Shown here one piece after another: positions 35,035-45,262 of a DNA stretch of 64,000 bases (positions are counted from its first letter, which is position 1; each line of letters begins with the position of its first letter). The notes below the pieces were generated by a model that saw nothing but the letters and a program-made list of their open reading frames with translations, ran no database searches and was not told where the DNA came from. A program made the position numbers and the translations under genes. Origin of the DNA: Pseudomonas californiensis (lineage in GTDB: Bacteria > Pseudomonadota > Gammaproteobacteria > Pseudomonadales > Pseudomonadaceae); NCBI RefSeq assembly GCF_021147775.1, contig NZ_JAGTPK010000003.1, forward strand, positions 124,001 through 188,000, written 5' to 3'.

Positions 35035-37155
35035 TTGAACACCTCCTCCTTGCACTCTTGCCGTTTCGGTCCCTTCCTGCTGTCTGCGCTGTCGCTGGCC
35101 ATGTGGTCCAGCGGCAACGCTTACGCTGTCGAGGCGGCGACATTGCCCGCGACGCAGGTATCCGCTGCGTCCACTCAAACCGAGGAAGGCTACAGCGCAA
35201 AAAGTGCCAGCACTGCCAGCAAAAGCGATGTGCCGCTCAAGGAAGAAGCGCAATCCGTCAACGTCGTGACACCGCAGACCATTGCCGACTACAACGTGCG
35301 CTCACTGGACGACGCCATGAAGTTCGTCAGCGGGGTCAGTCAGGGCAACACACTGGGCAATACCAAGGATTCGTTGGTCAAGCGTGGCTTCGGCACCAAT
35401 GACGACGGCTCGATCCTGCGCGATGGCGTACGTTCGGTGGTTTCGAAAAACTTCGGCGCCACCACCGACCGGGTCGAGGTCCTCAAAGGCCCGGCTTCGC
35501 TGCTCTATGGCGCGATGGAACCGGGCGGCGTGATCAACGTCATCAGCAAGCAGCCTCAGTACGTGCAAAGCACTACGCTCAGCGGCTCGGCATTAAGTGA
35601 AGGTGGCGGCAACTTCGGTATCGACACCACAGGCCCACTGGGCGACACCGGACTGGCCTATCGGCTGGTCGCCGAGCGCCAGAGCGAAGACTACTGGCGC
35701 AACTATGGCGTTGACCAACACACCTTGATCGCCCCGTCCCTGTCATGGACCGGCGAACGCGCAAGCCTCACGCTGGCCTACGAATACAACGATTACGTCA
35801 GCCCGTTTGACCGCGGCACCGTGTTCAGCGGCGGTCACCCGGCCGACGTCAGTTACGACAAACGTCTGGATGAAAAATGGGCCGACACGGTGGGTATCAG
35901 CGAAACCGCCACCGCACGCTTCGAGTACCAGCTCAGTGACGACTGGAAAACCCGCCTGACCTACGGCTGGAACAACGATCGATACAGCCTTGCGATAGCT
36001 CAACCGAGCACACTGTCGAGCACCGGCGTACTGCGCCGTCAGGCCAACGGTGGCCATTACGACTATGAAACCCGCTATGCCAGCTGGGACTTCATGGGAA
36101 AACAGACGATCCTGGGCCAGGAACATGACCTGTTGATAGGGGCAGAACAGGAGGAGTCCGACAAGTTTCGCGGCAAGACCTACCGCAACACTGCCCAGAA
36201 CGGCTTCAACATTTTTGCCCCGGCTTATGGCAGCCTGCCCGAGCCCAGCGTCGTGAGTCAGACCACCAGCAACCTCAGCAATCAGTTGACCTCGTCATCG
36301 CTCTACCTGAAGGACAACTGGCACCTGAATGAACGCTGGATCCTGATACTGGGCGGCCGCTATCAGCATTACGATCAGTACATCGCTCAAGGTCTGGGCA
36401 GCAACCGTGCCGTAAACCTGGATACCAGTGATGATGTATTCCTGCCCATGGCAGGTCTGGTGTTCAAAGTCACTGAAGACCTTTCTTTGTACGGCAATTA
36501 CAGCCGCTCGTTTGTGCCCAACGAAGAGGTCAATGACGACGGCACAACGTTCGACCCTGAAGAAGGTCGCAGCTATGAAGTCGGCGCCAAATATGCGCTC
36601 GCACCAGGCCTGGATTTCAATCTGGCGGTGTTCGATATCGAGAAGAAAAACGTCGTGACCCCGACCGGCGTGACGGGTGTCAGCGAAGCCGCAGGCAAAG
36701 TCGGCTCACAAGGTATAGAGCTTGACGTAACGGGCCGTATCGCAGAGCGCTGGGACATGATCGGCACCTACGCCTACACCCATACCGAAGTGCTGGACGA
36801 CCCCAGTAACAAAGGCAATCGTCTGAGCCAAGCACCCAGACACACCGCAAGCCTGTATCTGACCCATCATCTGGAAATTCCATCCGGTCCTGGCGACTGG
36901 CATGCGGGCGGCGGTGCGCGATATGTCGGCGAGCGTGCTGGTGATGACGCCAACTCGTTCTACATGAGCAGCTACACCGTGGCCGATGCTTTCCTGCGCT
37001 GGGATGTGCCTGTGGCCGGTTACAAGACCCGCCTGCAACTCAACGTCGACAACCTGTTCGACAAACAGTACTACCCTTCAAGCACCGGCAGCCAACTGCA
37101 GGTCAACGTTGGCGAGCCGCGTACGGCTCGCCTGAGCGCCAGCGTCACGTTCTGA
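35035..37155 (+). CDS. TonB-dependent siderophore receptor
   Basis: A 706-residue outer-membrane receptor. The signal peptide ends at about residue 31 (MWSSGNAYA). The plug domain (QSVNVVTPQTIADYNVRSLD; VEVLKGPASLLYGAMEPGGV) and the 22-stranded barrel follow, ending RTARLSASVTF with the C-terminal Phe. LQLNVDNLFDKQYYPSSTG is the usual late barrel motif. No extra N-terminal signalling domain is present, so it is not a FecA/FpvA-type signal transducer. The only start covering the signal peptide is TTG at 35035; ribosome site weak. Fur-box-like sequence upstream. Siderophore unknown. Confidence 0.92.
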   Translation: MNTSSLHSCRFGPFLLSALSLAMWSSGNAYAVEAATLPATQVSAASTQTEEGYSAKSASTASKSDVPLKEEAQSVNVVTPQTIADYNVRSLDDAMKFVSGVSQGNTLGNTKDSLVKRGFGTNDDGSILRDGVRSVVSKNFGATTDRVEVLKGPASLLYGAMEPGGVINVISKQPQYVQSTTLSGSALSEGGGNFGIDTTGPLGDTGLAYRLVAERQSEDYWRNYGVDQHTLIAPSLSWTGERASLTLAYEYNDYVSPFDRGTVFSGGHPADVSYDKRLDEKWADTVGISETATARFEYQLSDDWKTRLTYGWNNDRYSLAIAQPSTLSSTGVLRRQANGGHYDYETRYASWDFMGKQTILGQEHDLLIGAEQEESDKFRGKTYRNTAQNGFNIFAPAYGSLPEPSVVSQTTSNLSNQLTSSSLYLKDNWHLNERWILILGGRYQHYDQYIAQGLGSNRAVNLDTSDDVFLPMAGLVFKVTEDLSLYGNYSRSFVPNEEVNDDGTTFDPEEGRSYEVGAKYALAPGLDFNLAVFDIEKKNVVTPTGVTGVSEAAGKVGSQGIELDVTGRIAERWDMIGTYAYTHTEVLDDPSNKGNRLSQAPRHTASLYLTHHLEIPSGPGDWHAGGGARYVGERAGDDANSFYMSSYTVADAFLRWDVPVAGYKTRLQLNVDNLFDKQYYPSSTGSQLQVNVGEPRTARLSASVTF

Positions 37156-37391
37156 CGCACGTCGCCGGAGCAGCCTTTGCCAGGCCTGCTTCGGCACCCG
37201 ATGCAAACGCGGCGCGATAAGATCAGATCAACCCCTTTGCCGACTGCCTGTCCAGACGCGCTGCGCACAAGATCCTTTCCAACCGAGTGAGTCAACTCGA
37301 CCTCACGCCGCTGAGTCCGTCAGCGGTGTGCACCAAAGCCCGGAAATCTTTGATCCGCTTGTTGCTCGCGACATCTGGACAACTGATCCGC

Positions 37392-37916
37392 TTAAAACTT
37401 TATCCGGTAGAAATTGATCAGGGTTTCATTGGGATAGACGTATTCGACCTTGCCGATGAACACGCTTTTTTCAAGCCAGTCGTTCGGTCCCAGTGACACC
37501 TGGAACTGCGGTGTACAAGTGCATTGGTAATGCCCTTCGGTAATCGGCCAGACTCCGCTTTGCAGCTGGTCCTGTCCGATTTCGTCCATCAGCAGGACGC
37601 CTCTGTTCTCGACATTGATCAACTCACCCAACTGAGTGCGCAGCGTAAAACGTGCGTTGAAGAAGGCGAGTTCGCCAGATAATTCCACAAAGAGGTCACT
37701 GCCGCCGGGAAGCACCGAACCTCGGACATCTTCGCCATGAAACTCGCCACCCAGAATCGAACTGTTGCTACGCAATCCATCGCTGCAGATACCCATCAAT
37801 GTCGGCGCATCGGTCCGCAGAATGACGGTCAATACCTTTTGCAGCGCAGGCGCCTTGATCGTGGCCACCTCGCGATTGGAGGTACTGCGCGGCTTTTTGA
37901 AATCAATAATGTTCAT
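37392..37916 (-). CDS. DUF3237-family protein
   Basis: About 174 residues. FTLRTQLGELINVENRGVLL and the ending PNDWLEKSVFIGKVEYVYPN match the DUF3237 beta-barrel family. An in-frame GTG at 37928 is a possible start but lies too close to the GGAG; the ATG at 37916 is 11 bases from it. It is divergent from a TetR gene with a small palindrome between, so that regulator may control it. Members are of unknown function, sometimes next to aromatic catabolism genes. Confidence 0.78.
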   Translation of the reverse strand: MNIIDFKKPRSTSNREVATIKAPALQKVLTVILRTDAPTLMGICSDGLRSNSSILGGEFHGEDVRGSVLPGGSDLFVELSGELAFFNARFTLRTQLGELINVENRGVLLMDEIGQDQLQSGVWPITEGHYQCTCTPQFQVSLGPNDWLEKSVFIGKVEYVYPNETLINFYRIKF

Positions 37917-38060
37917 CGGTCGGCTCACTCCAGGGTTCGTTCAAACGCAGAGAAAAGGGCAAAACTGCATGAAATCGTTTCGCCATCTGGCCAATGCGTC
38001 CGTGCGACGTTTATCTGAAGCCTCATTTCCAGTAAGCTCCACAGAGACGAAATAAATCGT

Positions 38061-38070
38061 ACCGAACGGT
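38061..38070. promoter_or_regulatory. Candidate TetR operator
   Basis: ACCG-AA-CGGT, the core dyad often seen in TetR/AcrR-type operators, lies 68 bases before the TetR start in the divergent gap. Confidence 0.4.
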
Positions 38071-38138
38071 TCAGTTTTAGTCCATTTGATTTTGCATTAA
38101 TATGCATGGGTTGGTTCATTGCAGGATTGAGGATTCAA

Positions 38139-38756
38139 ATGAAGGTGCGTACAGAAGCTCGCCGTGAAGCCATCATTGATGCGGCGGCAAGCGTTTTCCT
38201 CGAAATGGGCTACGAGCGTACTTCGATGAATGAAGTCACCAAACGAATGGGTGGCTCCAAAGCGACGATCTACAGTTACTTTCCTTCCAAAGAAGATCTT
38301 TTCATCGCCGTCGTGAACAGGCATGCCACTTCGCACCTGGCCGACGCAGTGTCAGAACTGTCAACTTACAACGAGCGTGAGGTTGACCTGCGCGACATTC
38401 TCGTTCGTTTTGGCGAACGCATGCTGATGGTGCTGATCAACGACAACACCGCCCTGGACGTTTACCGCATGGTCGTCGCAGAGTCTGGCCGGTCGAACAT
38501 CGGCATGATGTTCTACGAGTCGGGACCCAGAGAATGCCTGCAGACGATCGCCACGCTCATGACCTTCGCGATGGAGCGCGGACAACTGCGTGCCGCTGAT
38601 CCGGAGATCGCCGCACTTCAGCTGACTGCGTTGCTGACGGCCGAAACCGAAATTCGCCTCTACCAGCAATCACCCGAGCCGCTAAGCGCCGAGAACATTC
38701 ATCTGATGGTCAGCCGGGCAGTGGACACTTTTATGCTGGGTATGGCGCAACGCTGA
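38139..38756 (+). CDS. TetR-family transcriptional regulator
   Basis: A 205-residue regulator. HTH: AIIDAAASVFLEMGYERTSM, then VTKRMGGSKATIYSYFPSKE at residues about 8-52. The C-terminal part (LRDILVRFGERMLMVLINDN; MVVAESGRSNIGMMFYESGP) matches the AefR/TetR_C_7 type. The ATG at 38139 has GAGG seven bases upstream; the longer frame starts at 38106. It is divergent from the DUF3237 gene. Confidence 0.88.
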   Translation: MKVRTEARREAIIDAAASVFLEMGYERTSMNEVTKRMGGSKATIYSYFPSKEDLFIAVVNRHATSHLADAVSELSTYNEREVDLRDILVRFGERMLMVLINDNTALDVYRMVVAESGRSNIGMMFYESGPRECLQTIATLMTFAMERGQLRAADPEIAALQLTALLTAETEIRLYQQSPEPLSAENIHLMVSRAVDTFMLGMAQR

Positions 38757-38894
38757 CCACGAACAAGAAATACAGACGAGGGCGGCGTACTTACCACGGA
38801 AACGTTTCAGATGGACGGTCGAGTCAAACCGGCCATCCGATCAAGAAAAGCCAGCCGCAGGCGATAGGTTGTTACTCACCTATGGAGAAACACC

Positions 38895-40523
38895 ATGATC
38901 CTACGGAAACTCAATCTTGCCCCTCGCTCGGCACTGTGTTTTGGTGTTTTCTGTTTGATGATCGTTGCACTGGGGTTTCTGTCATTAAGGCAGGCGGCCA
39001 TACTCAACGAAGCTGAAAAATTTATTGAGACCAATGTGCTGCCCAGCGTGAAGGTGCTGGGTCAGCTTGATCGCGAATTTGTCAGCATACGGGGCAACAA
39101 TGCACGTGTGCGTAACCCGATAGAGCCTCAGGATCGCAAAACGAAGGCATTGAGCGATATTCAGCAGTCGCGCTCGCTCATTACCCGATATTCGGACACA
39201 TTGCGCACCTATCTCGTCACCGACGAGGGACGCGCAGTTTTCGAAACCCTCAATAAAGCCAACGCCAATTATCAGGTTGCCCAGGACCGTTACCTTGCAT
39301 TTGTGGCAGACGGCAACCTGGAAGCCGCCGTGGCCATTTCCAACAACGAAATGAAAAACGCGGCAGATCAGGTAGAGGCGACCCTTCAAAAGCTGATAGG
39401 TATCAATGACGCCAAAGCTCAACGTGCCGGCGACAGTGCCGAGAAAGCCTACAGTGAGACATTGTGGACGGTCGGTATCTTCATCGCGCTGGGCGTTGCC
39501 ACGACCCTTTTTCTGGCCGTGCTCTACACCCGCAGTCTGACCGTACCCATAGGCGAATCGCTGGATATCGCGCAACGAATCGCCAGCAACGACCTGAGCA
39601 GAAACATCACGGTTCAAGGGAGCGATGAGTCTGCAAAGCTGATTGCCGCATTGGCGACCATGCAGACCAATCTGCGTAGCGCGTTGAGCCTGATTGGCGA
39701 CTCCTCCACGCAACTGGCGGCGACCTCCGAAGAGATGCATGCAGTGACCGAGGATGCCTCGCGCACTATTCAGCGCCAGACCAACGAGATCGAGATGGCT
39801 GCCACCGCCGTCAACCAGATGAGCGCGGCTGTCGAAGAAGTGGCCAGCAACGCGGCATCGGCTTCGGAGGTCACCTCGCAGTCGAGCTCGGCCGCCATGG
39901 CGGGACGCACGCAGGTCGACGAGACGGTAACCGCCATCAATCTGATGGTTTCGAAAGTCCAGATTACCTCGACCGAAGTGCAGGGCCTGGCAGTCATGGC
40001 CACCGACATAAGCAAAGTGCTGGACGTAATCCGCGCCATCGCCGAACAGACCAACCTGCTGGCTTTGAACGCCGCGATCGAGGCGGCACGCGCAGGTGAA
40101 GCGGGTCGTGGTTTCGCCGTGGTAGCCGATGAAGTCCGCGCACTGGCGCACCGTACCCAGCAATCCACGCGCGAGATCGAGCAGATGGTCAGCTCGATCC
40201 AGTCCGGCACCAGCAACGCCGTGACAGCCATGGATCAGACCAGCGTTCAGGCACACAAGACTCTGGAAATGGCCAACGGTGCTGGCAAGGCGTTGCTCGA
40301 AATCACCCGTTCCATCAGCCAGATCAACGAGCGTAACCTGATGATCGCCACGGCTGCCGAAGAACAGGCTCAAGTCGCCCGCGAAGTGGACAGAAGCCTG
40401 GTCAGCATCCGCGACCTGTCGAGCCAGACTTCGGAAGGCTCGAACCAGACCGCTATTGCCACCGCCGAGCTGTCGTCCCTCGCCGCTGACCTGAACCGCT
40501 TGACCAAGCAATTCAGGGTTTGA
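38895..40523 (+). CDS. Methyl-accepting chemotaxis protein (four-helix-bundle sensor)
   Basis: A 542-residue chemoreceptor. TM1 at about 13-30 ([18 protein letters not shown]), a periplasmic four-helix-bundle-type domain of about 160 residues, TM2 near 192-212 ([20 protein letters not shown]), a HAMP domain, then the signalling domain with the tip [20 protein letters not shown] and [20 protein letters not shown]. No C-terminal methylation-enzyme tethering pentapeptide is present. GGAG lies before the ATG. Ligand unknown. Confidence 0.93.
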   Translation: MILRKLNLAPRSALCFGVFCLMIVALGFLSLRQAAILNEAEKFIETNVLPSVKVLGQLDREFVSIRGNNARVRNPIEPQDRKTKALSDIQQSRSLITRYSDTLRTYLVTDEGRAVFETLNKANANYQVAQDRYLAFVADGNLEAAVAISNNEMKNAADQVEATLQKLIGINDAKAQRAGDSAEKAYSETLWTVGIFIALGVATTLFLAVLYTRSLTVPIGESLDIAQRIASNDLSRNITVQGSDESAKLIAALATMQTNLRSALSLIGDSSTQLAATSEEMHAVTEDASRTIQRQTNEIEMAATAVNQMSAAVEEVASNAASASEVTSQSSSAAMAGRTQVDETVTAINLMVSKVQITSTEVQGLAVMATDISKVLDVIRAIAEQTNLLALNAAIEAARAGEAGRGFAVVADEVRALAHRTQQSTREIEQMVSSIQSGTSNAVTAMDQTSVQAHKTLEMANGAGKALLEITRSISQINERNLMIATAAEEQAQVAREVDRSLVSIRDLSSQTSEGSNQTAIATAELSSLAADLNRLTKQFRV

Positions 40524-40536
40524 GTCCTGTCTGATA

Positions 40537-40559
40537 ACGCCGGGCGCTATCACCGGCGT
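40537..40559 (+). terminator. Hairpin after the chemoreceptor gene
   Basis: ACGCCGG and CCGGCGT form a 7-pair stem with a 9-base loop, 13 bases after the stop; no T run. Confidence 0.45.
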
Positions 40560-40694
40560 ATCACCCCCCTCACCGTTTCAGCCTTGCCCACCTTGTCAGC
40601 CCTTCAACCTCAGGCTATGTTGTACGACGACAGACGAATGTAATCATCTGTTGTGATGCATAGCGCCAGCAATGCACCTAAAAAAGGAACGCTC

Positions 40695-41123
40695 ATGAAA
40701 AAGCTGAAACTGCTTGTGGGTTTTGTATGCCTGTTCACCGGTTCTGTAATGGCGGCGACTACGGACGAGGCGGATGTCGCGCAGGCGGTCGACAAGTTGA
40801 CTCAAGCCATGTGGCACAAGGATATAGCGCAACTCAACGCCTTGACCGCCGAGAACCTGACCTATGGACATTCAGGCGGCAACATTCAGGACAAGCAGGC
40901 GTTCATTGCAGACATCGAAACGGGCAAGAGCGCCTTCAACGATCTGAAGATGCTTAACCAGAAGATCACTCTTTCCGGTGACGTAGCTCTGGTGCGTAAC
41001 CACTTCTCGGCGCAGGCGGTCAACAGCGGCAAGGTCGTACCGACTGAAATCGAAAATTTCCAGATCTGGCAAAAACAGAAAGGCCAATGGCTGCTGATCG
41101 GCCGTCAGGCGTTCCGCTTCTAG
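40695..41123 (+). CDS. Secreted NTF2-like (SnoaL/DUF4440-type) protein
   Basis: A 142-residue protein with a signal peptide (MKKLKLLVGFVCLFTGSVMA, cleavage after residue 20). The mature part is a single NTF2-like cone: AQAVDKLTQAMWHKDIAQLN, then LTYGHSGGNIQDKQAFIADI and FQIWQKQKGQWLLIGRQAFR. The ATG at 40695 has AAGGAA upstream. Probably periplasmic; function unknown. Converges with the CAP-domain gene. Confidence 0.82.
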   Translation: MKKLKLLVGFVCLFTGSVMAATTDEADVAQAVDKLTQAMWHKDIAQLNALTAENLTYGHSGGNIQDKQAFIADIETGKSAFNDLKMLNQKITLSGDVALVRNHFSAQAVNSGKVVPTEIENFQIWQKQKGQWLLIGRQAFRF

Positions 41124-41164
41124 TGGTTACCGCTTAGCCACCCCGGACATCGGCACTCTTGCCG

Positions 41165-42019
41165 CTACTCCTGAGTGCCGAACATGGCGGTCCAGTAAAT
41201 GCCGGCGTCGCTCTTCGGGTCAATGGCATACGCTGCACCAAGCTCACGAAAACCGGCGTTCATAAGGTTGGCGCAGTGTCCGGGACTGGCCAGCCAGCCG
41301 TCGACTACCTTGCGCGCGGTATCCTGGCCAGCGGCAATGTTCTCACCGATCTGCTGGCCGAGATAACCGGCCAGTTCGGCGCGATCACCCGGCGTGCGTC
41401 CATCGCGGTCCTTGTGGTCAAAGAAGTTATTGTTGGCCATGGACTGTGAATGACCTTGAGCTGCCGTACCCAATGTCGCGTTCCACACCAGCGGCGTCGT
41501 CGCGGTGAAGGACTGAGCCCCGCACTGACGGGCCTGGGTTCGTGCAGTGTTGACCATCTCGAGAATCCTCTGTCCTTCTGCCTGCGAATCGCCCAGCCGC
41601 GCAGCGACCAGCGAGCGCGCGAGCACCACGCGCCAATCACGCCCGTCCCGGCTCACGCCAACATCTGTGAATTGTGGGTCGAGCACGACATGGCAGAAAC
41701 TTTCCTGCACAGCCTGCATGGCCGATGCTGCATCACGCGGCCCGGAGAGAGTGATGGCCTGTACAGTCACCATGGGATAGGCAGCGCGCGCCAGTGCCTG
41801 CTGGAGGTCGACACCGCCACTGGCAGGCAATATCAGGCGGGCGTCCTTGACCAGCGGCGGAAGCTCCATCGAGACCTGCTCGCCGCAACGCTGCGACTGT
41901 CCGCGATAGGCATTGATCGAATCGACCAATTGCGTTTCATCGGTCGCCAGCGCCGTGCCAGCGAAAACCATTGCCAATGACAAGGTGGTCAAGCGCAAAA
42001 CGGATGAGATGAAACGCAT
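41165..42019 (-). CDS. CAP-domain (SCP/PR1/YkwD) secreted protein
   Basis: A 284-residue protein with a signal peptide ending near ALA. The first half is not recognised but has two Cys. The second half is the CAP domain: ILEMVNTARTQARQCGAQSF, then HSQSMANNNFFDHKDRDGRT, IGENIAAGQ and VVDGWLASPGHCANLMNAGF. The His/Glu cleft residues of the family are visible. The ATG at 42019 has GGAG seven bases upstream; a GTG at 42031 is an alternative. Confidence 0.87.
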   Translation of the reverse strand: MRFISSVLRLTTLSLAMVFAGTALATDETQLVDSINAYRGQSQRCGEQVSMELPPLVKDARLILPASGGVDLQQALARAAYPMVTVQAITLSGPRDAASAMQAVQESFCHVVLDPQFTDVGVSRDGRDWRVVLARSLVAARLGDSQAEGQRILEMVNTARTQARQCGAQSFTATTPLVWNATLGTAAQGHSQSMANNNFFDHKDRDGRTPGDRAELAGYLGQQIGENIAAGQDTARKVVDGWLASPGHCANLMNAGFRELGAAYAIDPKSDAGIYWTAMFGTQE

Positions 42020-42199
42020 GAAAGACTCCACTGGGCCAAGTGCACTTATGATGCGCGATTCCGCCCTGTCCAGCGCAAGACCTTTTTGACATCGAGACAG
42101 GTTTCAGTAGGAAATGCAGAAGACCTGGTCACTGCATCCGGTACCGGCACAAAATCTGCCGGATCCCGGGACGCAGGTTTCAGCTCAAGATGGACGGGG

Positions 42200-43840
42200 T
42201 CAGATACGGAATTGCGCCACCAGCGTATTGAACGAGGTCGCCAGACGTGACAGTTCCTGGCTGGAAGCGCTGGTCTGGTTGGCACCGGCAGCGCTTTGCG
42301 TCGACAGGTCCTGAATGTTCAACAGATTGCGGTCCACTTCACGAGCAACCTGTGCCTGCTCTTCGGAAGCAGAGGCGATGACCAGGTTGCGCTCGTTGAT
42401 GGTAGCGACGCCCTGAGTGATTTTCTCCAGCGCAGCACCGGCACGCTCAGCCAGTTCCTGAGTGCTGGTGGCCAGCGTAAGGCTCTTGCCCATGGCCGCT
42501 ACAGCACCGTCGGCGCCCGATTGAACGGTGCTGATCATGCCTTCGATCTCTACAGTCGACGCCTGGGTACGGTGGGCCAGTGCGCGAACCTCGTCGGCGA
42601 CCACCGCAAACCCGCGACCCTGTTCGCCAGCACGAGCAGCTTCAATGGCAGCGTTGAGTGCCAGCAGATTGGTCTGTTCGGCGATGCTGCGAATCACGTC
42701 CAGCACCTTGCTGATTTCACGCACATGCCCGGCCAGTTCAGATACCGCGCCCGTCGACTCGGTGATTTCATTCACCATCGTGGTGATGCCCCTGACGGTA
42801 TGATCGACTTGTCCACGACCGTCAACCGCATCTTCTGTAGCAGTCTTCGATGCTTCAGAGGTGGACACGGCATTGCGTGCCACTTCTTCGACGGCCGCAG
42901 TCATCTGGTTGACCGCAGTCGCCGCCTGCTGAATTTCGTCATTCTGACGGGTCAGGCCACGGGTGCTCTCGTCTGTCACGGCACTGAGTTCCTCGGCAGC
43001 CGAGGCCAGTTGATCAGCTGCACTGGCGATCTGGGTGATCGTACTTTTCAGTCCGGTCTGCATGTCCGACAGCGCGTTGAGCAACTGCCCGGCTTCGTCA
43101 CCGCGATCAGTCGAGATAGGCTGTGTCAGGTCACCGCCAGCAATGCGCTGCGCGCTTGCCACTGCAACAGCCAGAGGACGGGTGATCATGCGGGTTATCA
43201 TCACACCCAGCGAGATGGCCACCAGAAATGCAATCACGATGCCCAATTCCATCATCCACATCGAATGCGCCTTGAGTTCGGCGGCAGCGGCTGCCCCTTC
43301 CTTGATCTGACGGTTGTTGGAATCGATCATGGTCCGCAGGTAACCACGGGCCTTGGTGAACATCTCGGTGGAGAGCGTGTTCAAGCGGCTGCGGGCGTTG
43401 CCGTAGTCACCCGCCCTCATCAACTCGATCACTTGCTGAGAACCGGCAACGTAACCTGGCAGCAATTGCTCAAGCTGGTCACCAGCGACGCGCTCGTCAT
43501 CCTCAAGCGGAGTGGCGCGGTAAATTGCAAACACCTTTTGAGCGCGCGCCATGTCATCAGCCAGTGCCTGACGCACACGCTCCTTGTCAGTTTCGGAGAC
43601 GCCACCGTCCTGTGCATCCAGCAGACGATAAAGGCCTCGGTTGTGGGCAGTCAGGCTGGTCAGTGTCTCGTTGGTATTGCCGACCGAGACCAGATTATTG
43701 GTAAAGGTCTGCTCCAGAGCGCTTGCCAGGCGGGTGATCCCCACCATACCCAGACCGCCTACCGCCATGGTGATCAGCGCACAGATGATGAATGCTGAGA
43801 GAAGCTTGGTCGAAAACTTGGACTGACGGAGAAGATTCAT
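42200..43840 (-). CDS. Methyl-accepting chemotaxis protein (four-helix-bundle sensor)
   Basis: A 546-residue chemoreceptor with the same plan as that at 38895: TM1 ([20 protein letters not shown]), a four-helix-bundle periplasmic domain, TM2 near 195-212 ([17 protein letters not shown]), HAMP ([20 protein letters not shown]), and the signalling tip [20 protein letters not shown]. The C-terminal third is very close to the 38895 protein; the sensors differ. Ligand unknown. It is transcribed away from the acetyltransferase downstream of the gap at 43841-43995. Confidence 0.93.
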   Translation of the reverse strand: MNLLRQSKFSTKLLSAFIICALITMAVGGLGMVGITRLASALEQTFTNNLVSVGNTNETLTSLTAHNRGLYRLLDAQDGGVSETDKERVRQALADDMARAQKVFAIYRATPLEDDERVAGDQLEQLLPGYVAGSQQVIELMRAGDYGNARSRLNTLSTEMFTKARGYLRTMIDSNNRQIKEGAAAAAELKAHSMWMMELGIVIAFLVAISLGVMITRMITRPLAVAVASAQRIAGGDLTQPISTDRGDEAGQLLNALSDMQTGLKSTITQIASAADQLASAAEELSAVTDESTRGLTRQNDEIQQAATAVNQMTAAVEEVARNAVSTSEASKTATEDAVDGRGQVDHTVRGITTMVNEITESTGAVSELAGHVREISKVLDVIRSIAEQTNLLALNAAIEAARAGEQGRGFAVVADEVRALAHRTQASTVEIEGMISTVQSGADGAVAAMGKSLTLATSTQELAERAGAALEKITQGVATINERNLVIASASEEQAQVAREVDRNLLNIQDLSTQSAAGANQTSASSQELSRLATSFNTLVAQFRI

Positions 43841-43995
43841 GCGGCGTGCTCGTTGAAATTCCGGGATTGGGGTCTATGCTGAAATGTCTTTCAGATATCA
43901 GTGATGTCATAATGACTTCACACCTTTTCCTTCGTTCCACTTCGTTCAACGATTTATTTTCTTGCTCGCTCAAATCAGCGCCTGACCACGCCTTG

Positions 43996-44721
43996 TCAGT
44001 GGATCCGGACAGGCTCGCTCGCCTCGTCAGACGCCCCATTCTGGCCCAGGCACTGGTCGACAAAGTCCTTGGTCTTGCGCGTCATCTGGTCCAGTTGGCG
44101 ATCGCGTTGCTTCTCCGCGTCCGCCATTGCGCGCTGACCATGCTGCTTGAGCAGATAAGCGTGAATCTGCCGCACCTCCACCGAACTGTAGATCGGGGCG
44201 ATGTCCATGACAGCCAGCAAGCCATTGGTGCCGTGGTCACGCGTGTTCATGATGACTTGCGGCCCCCGCGCGCCAAGCATTTGAAAGCCCATCGAGGTGA
44301 AATACGGCACCTTGCCAACTACGCAATACAGCTCGGCATGGGGATAACGGCCGACCATCTTCTCGATCATCAGGCGCGCGATGCCCTGCCGACGGTGACT
44401 TTGGCGCACCGCCATGTAAGCCACGGCGCAGGCGTCAGGATCGTTCTGCACAGGTAAATACAAGAGAAACCCCAGCACCGTTTCAGGGTCTTCGTCGTCA
44501 AGCGCCACAATCAGCTCGACAGCCAGGTCTTTCGAGCCATCCATTGCGTTGAGGTACAGGTGGACTTCGTAGCCGACACCGTACTGGTACAGGTTGTAGA
44601 GCGGGTTGCTCGGCGCAATGGCGACCAGGCTGACGTCGGTGACATAGTCCACGATCATCTGCTGGATCTGGCTGCGAATGAATTCCGGCGGCGGGGTTTG
44701 CAACAGCATGATGGTGGGCAT
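43996..44721 (-). CDS. GNAT-family N-acetyltransferase
   Basis: A 241-residue protein. The central GNAT core shows VLGFLLYLPVQNDPDACAVA, then YMAVRQSHRRQGIARLMIEK with the RRQGIA acetyl-CoA motif. The N-terminal 70 residues and the charged C-terminal helix (DAEKQRDRQLDQMTRKTKDF) are outside the core. The ATG at 44721 gives the compact form; the frame opens at 44760. Substrate unknown. Confidence 0.78.
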   Translation of the reverse strand: MPTIMLLQTPPPEFIRSQIQQMIVDYVTDVSLVAIAPSNPLYNLYQYGVGYEVHLYLNAMDGSKDLAVELIVALDDEDPETVLGFLLYLPVQNDPDACAVAYMAVRQSHRRQGIARLMIEKMVGRYPHAELYCVVGKVPYFTSMGFQMLGARGPQVIMNTRDHGTNGLLAVMDIAPIYSSVEVRQIHAYLLKQHGQRAMADAEKQRDRQLDQMTRKTKDFVDQCLGQNGASDEASEPVRIH

Positions 44722-45262
44722 GGAACGTCGGACTCCGAAGAATGAGCATGGGCCGGACATGATAACGCTTCAGGCAGAAGAGGACCGAATAGCGGCATGC
44801 GAGGTGCCTGAGTGCATATCCGGCAGCGGTGCTGGCACTGACTTGCGCCGGTGATGGCAACTAAGGAATACCACCGGTTTTTATTCTCTACATGCTTGCA
44901 CTAAGCCATTAGTTGCGCCGAAAGACAGTATCATTTAGCCATTGCCCACACTTGAAATCTGCCAATTTAGTACGGTCGTTCTGAAATAAAGTGGAAATAA
45001 ATGGATACGAACCCCCTGAAAATAACAGATTTATGATGCCATTTCGCAGCAAAAATTCTTTAACAAATAATGAAGAATGATGCAAAACATATAAGACAAA
45101 ACCAATAATTTCAACAGGTTGCAAAAATAAGAACCCTCGTTTTTCAGTTCCATTTCACCCCTACTATTTATCTTAATCGCAGCGATAAATTTTTATAATC
45201 ATCCCGTCTTTCGCACGCGCATAAGATTACCGGGCCTACTAAAAAAATATGAGGGATTCAAA
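44722..45262. other. AT-rich non-coding region upstream of katB
   Basis: About 540 bases, clearly AT-rich from 44880 on. ATCGC-A-GCGAT (45176-45186) is a perfect 11-bp dyad 77 bases before katB and may be a regulator site, for example for OxyR; the OxyR consensus itself is not clearly met. Confidence 0.4.

Noticed and set aside
34977..35402. Plus-strand frame beginning at the ATG inside the Fur-like box
   Set aside because: It is out of frame with the TonB receptor and becomes Arg/Gln/Cys-rich, as shadow frames do.
44832..44847. Sigma-54-like TGGCAC...TTGC
   Set aside because: The spacing between the GG and GC elements is one base short, and no gene lies suitably downstream.
44909..45124. 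Minus-strand 71-residue frame in the katB upstream region
   Set aside because: AT-rich stretch, no ribosome site, no recognisable pattern.
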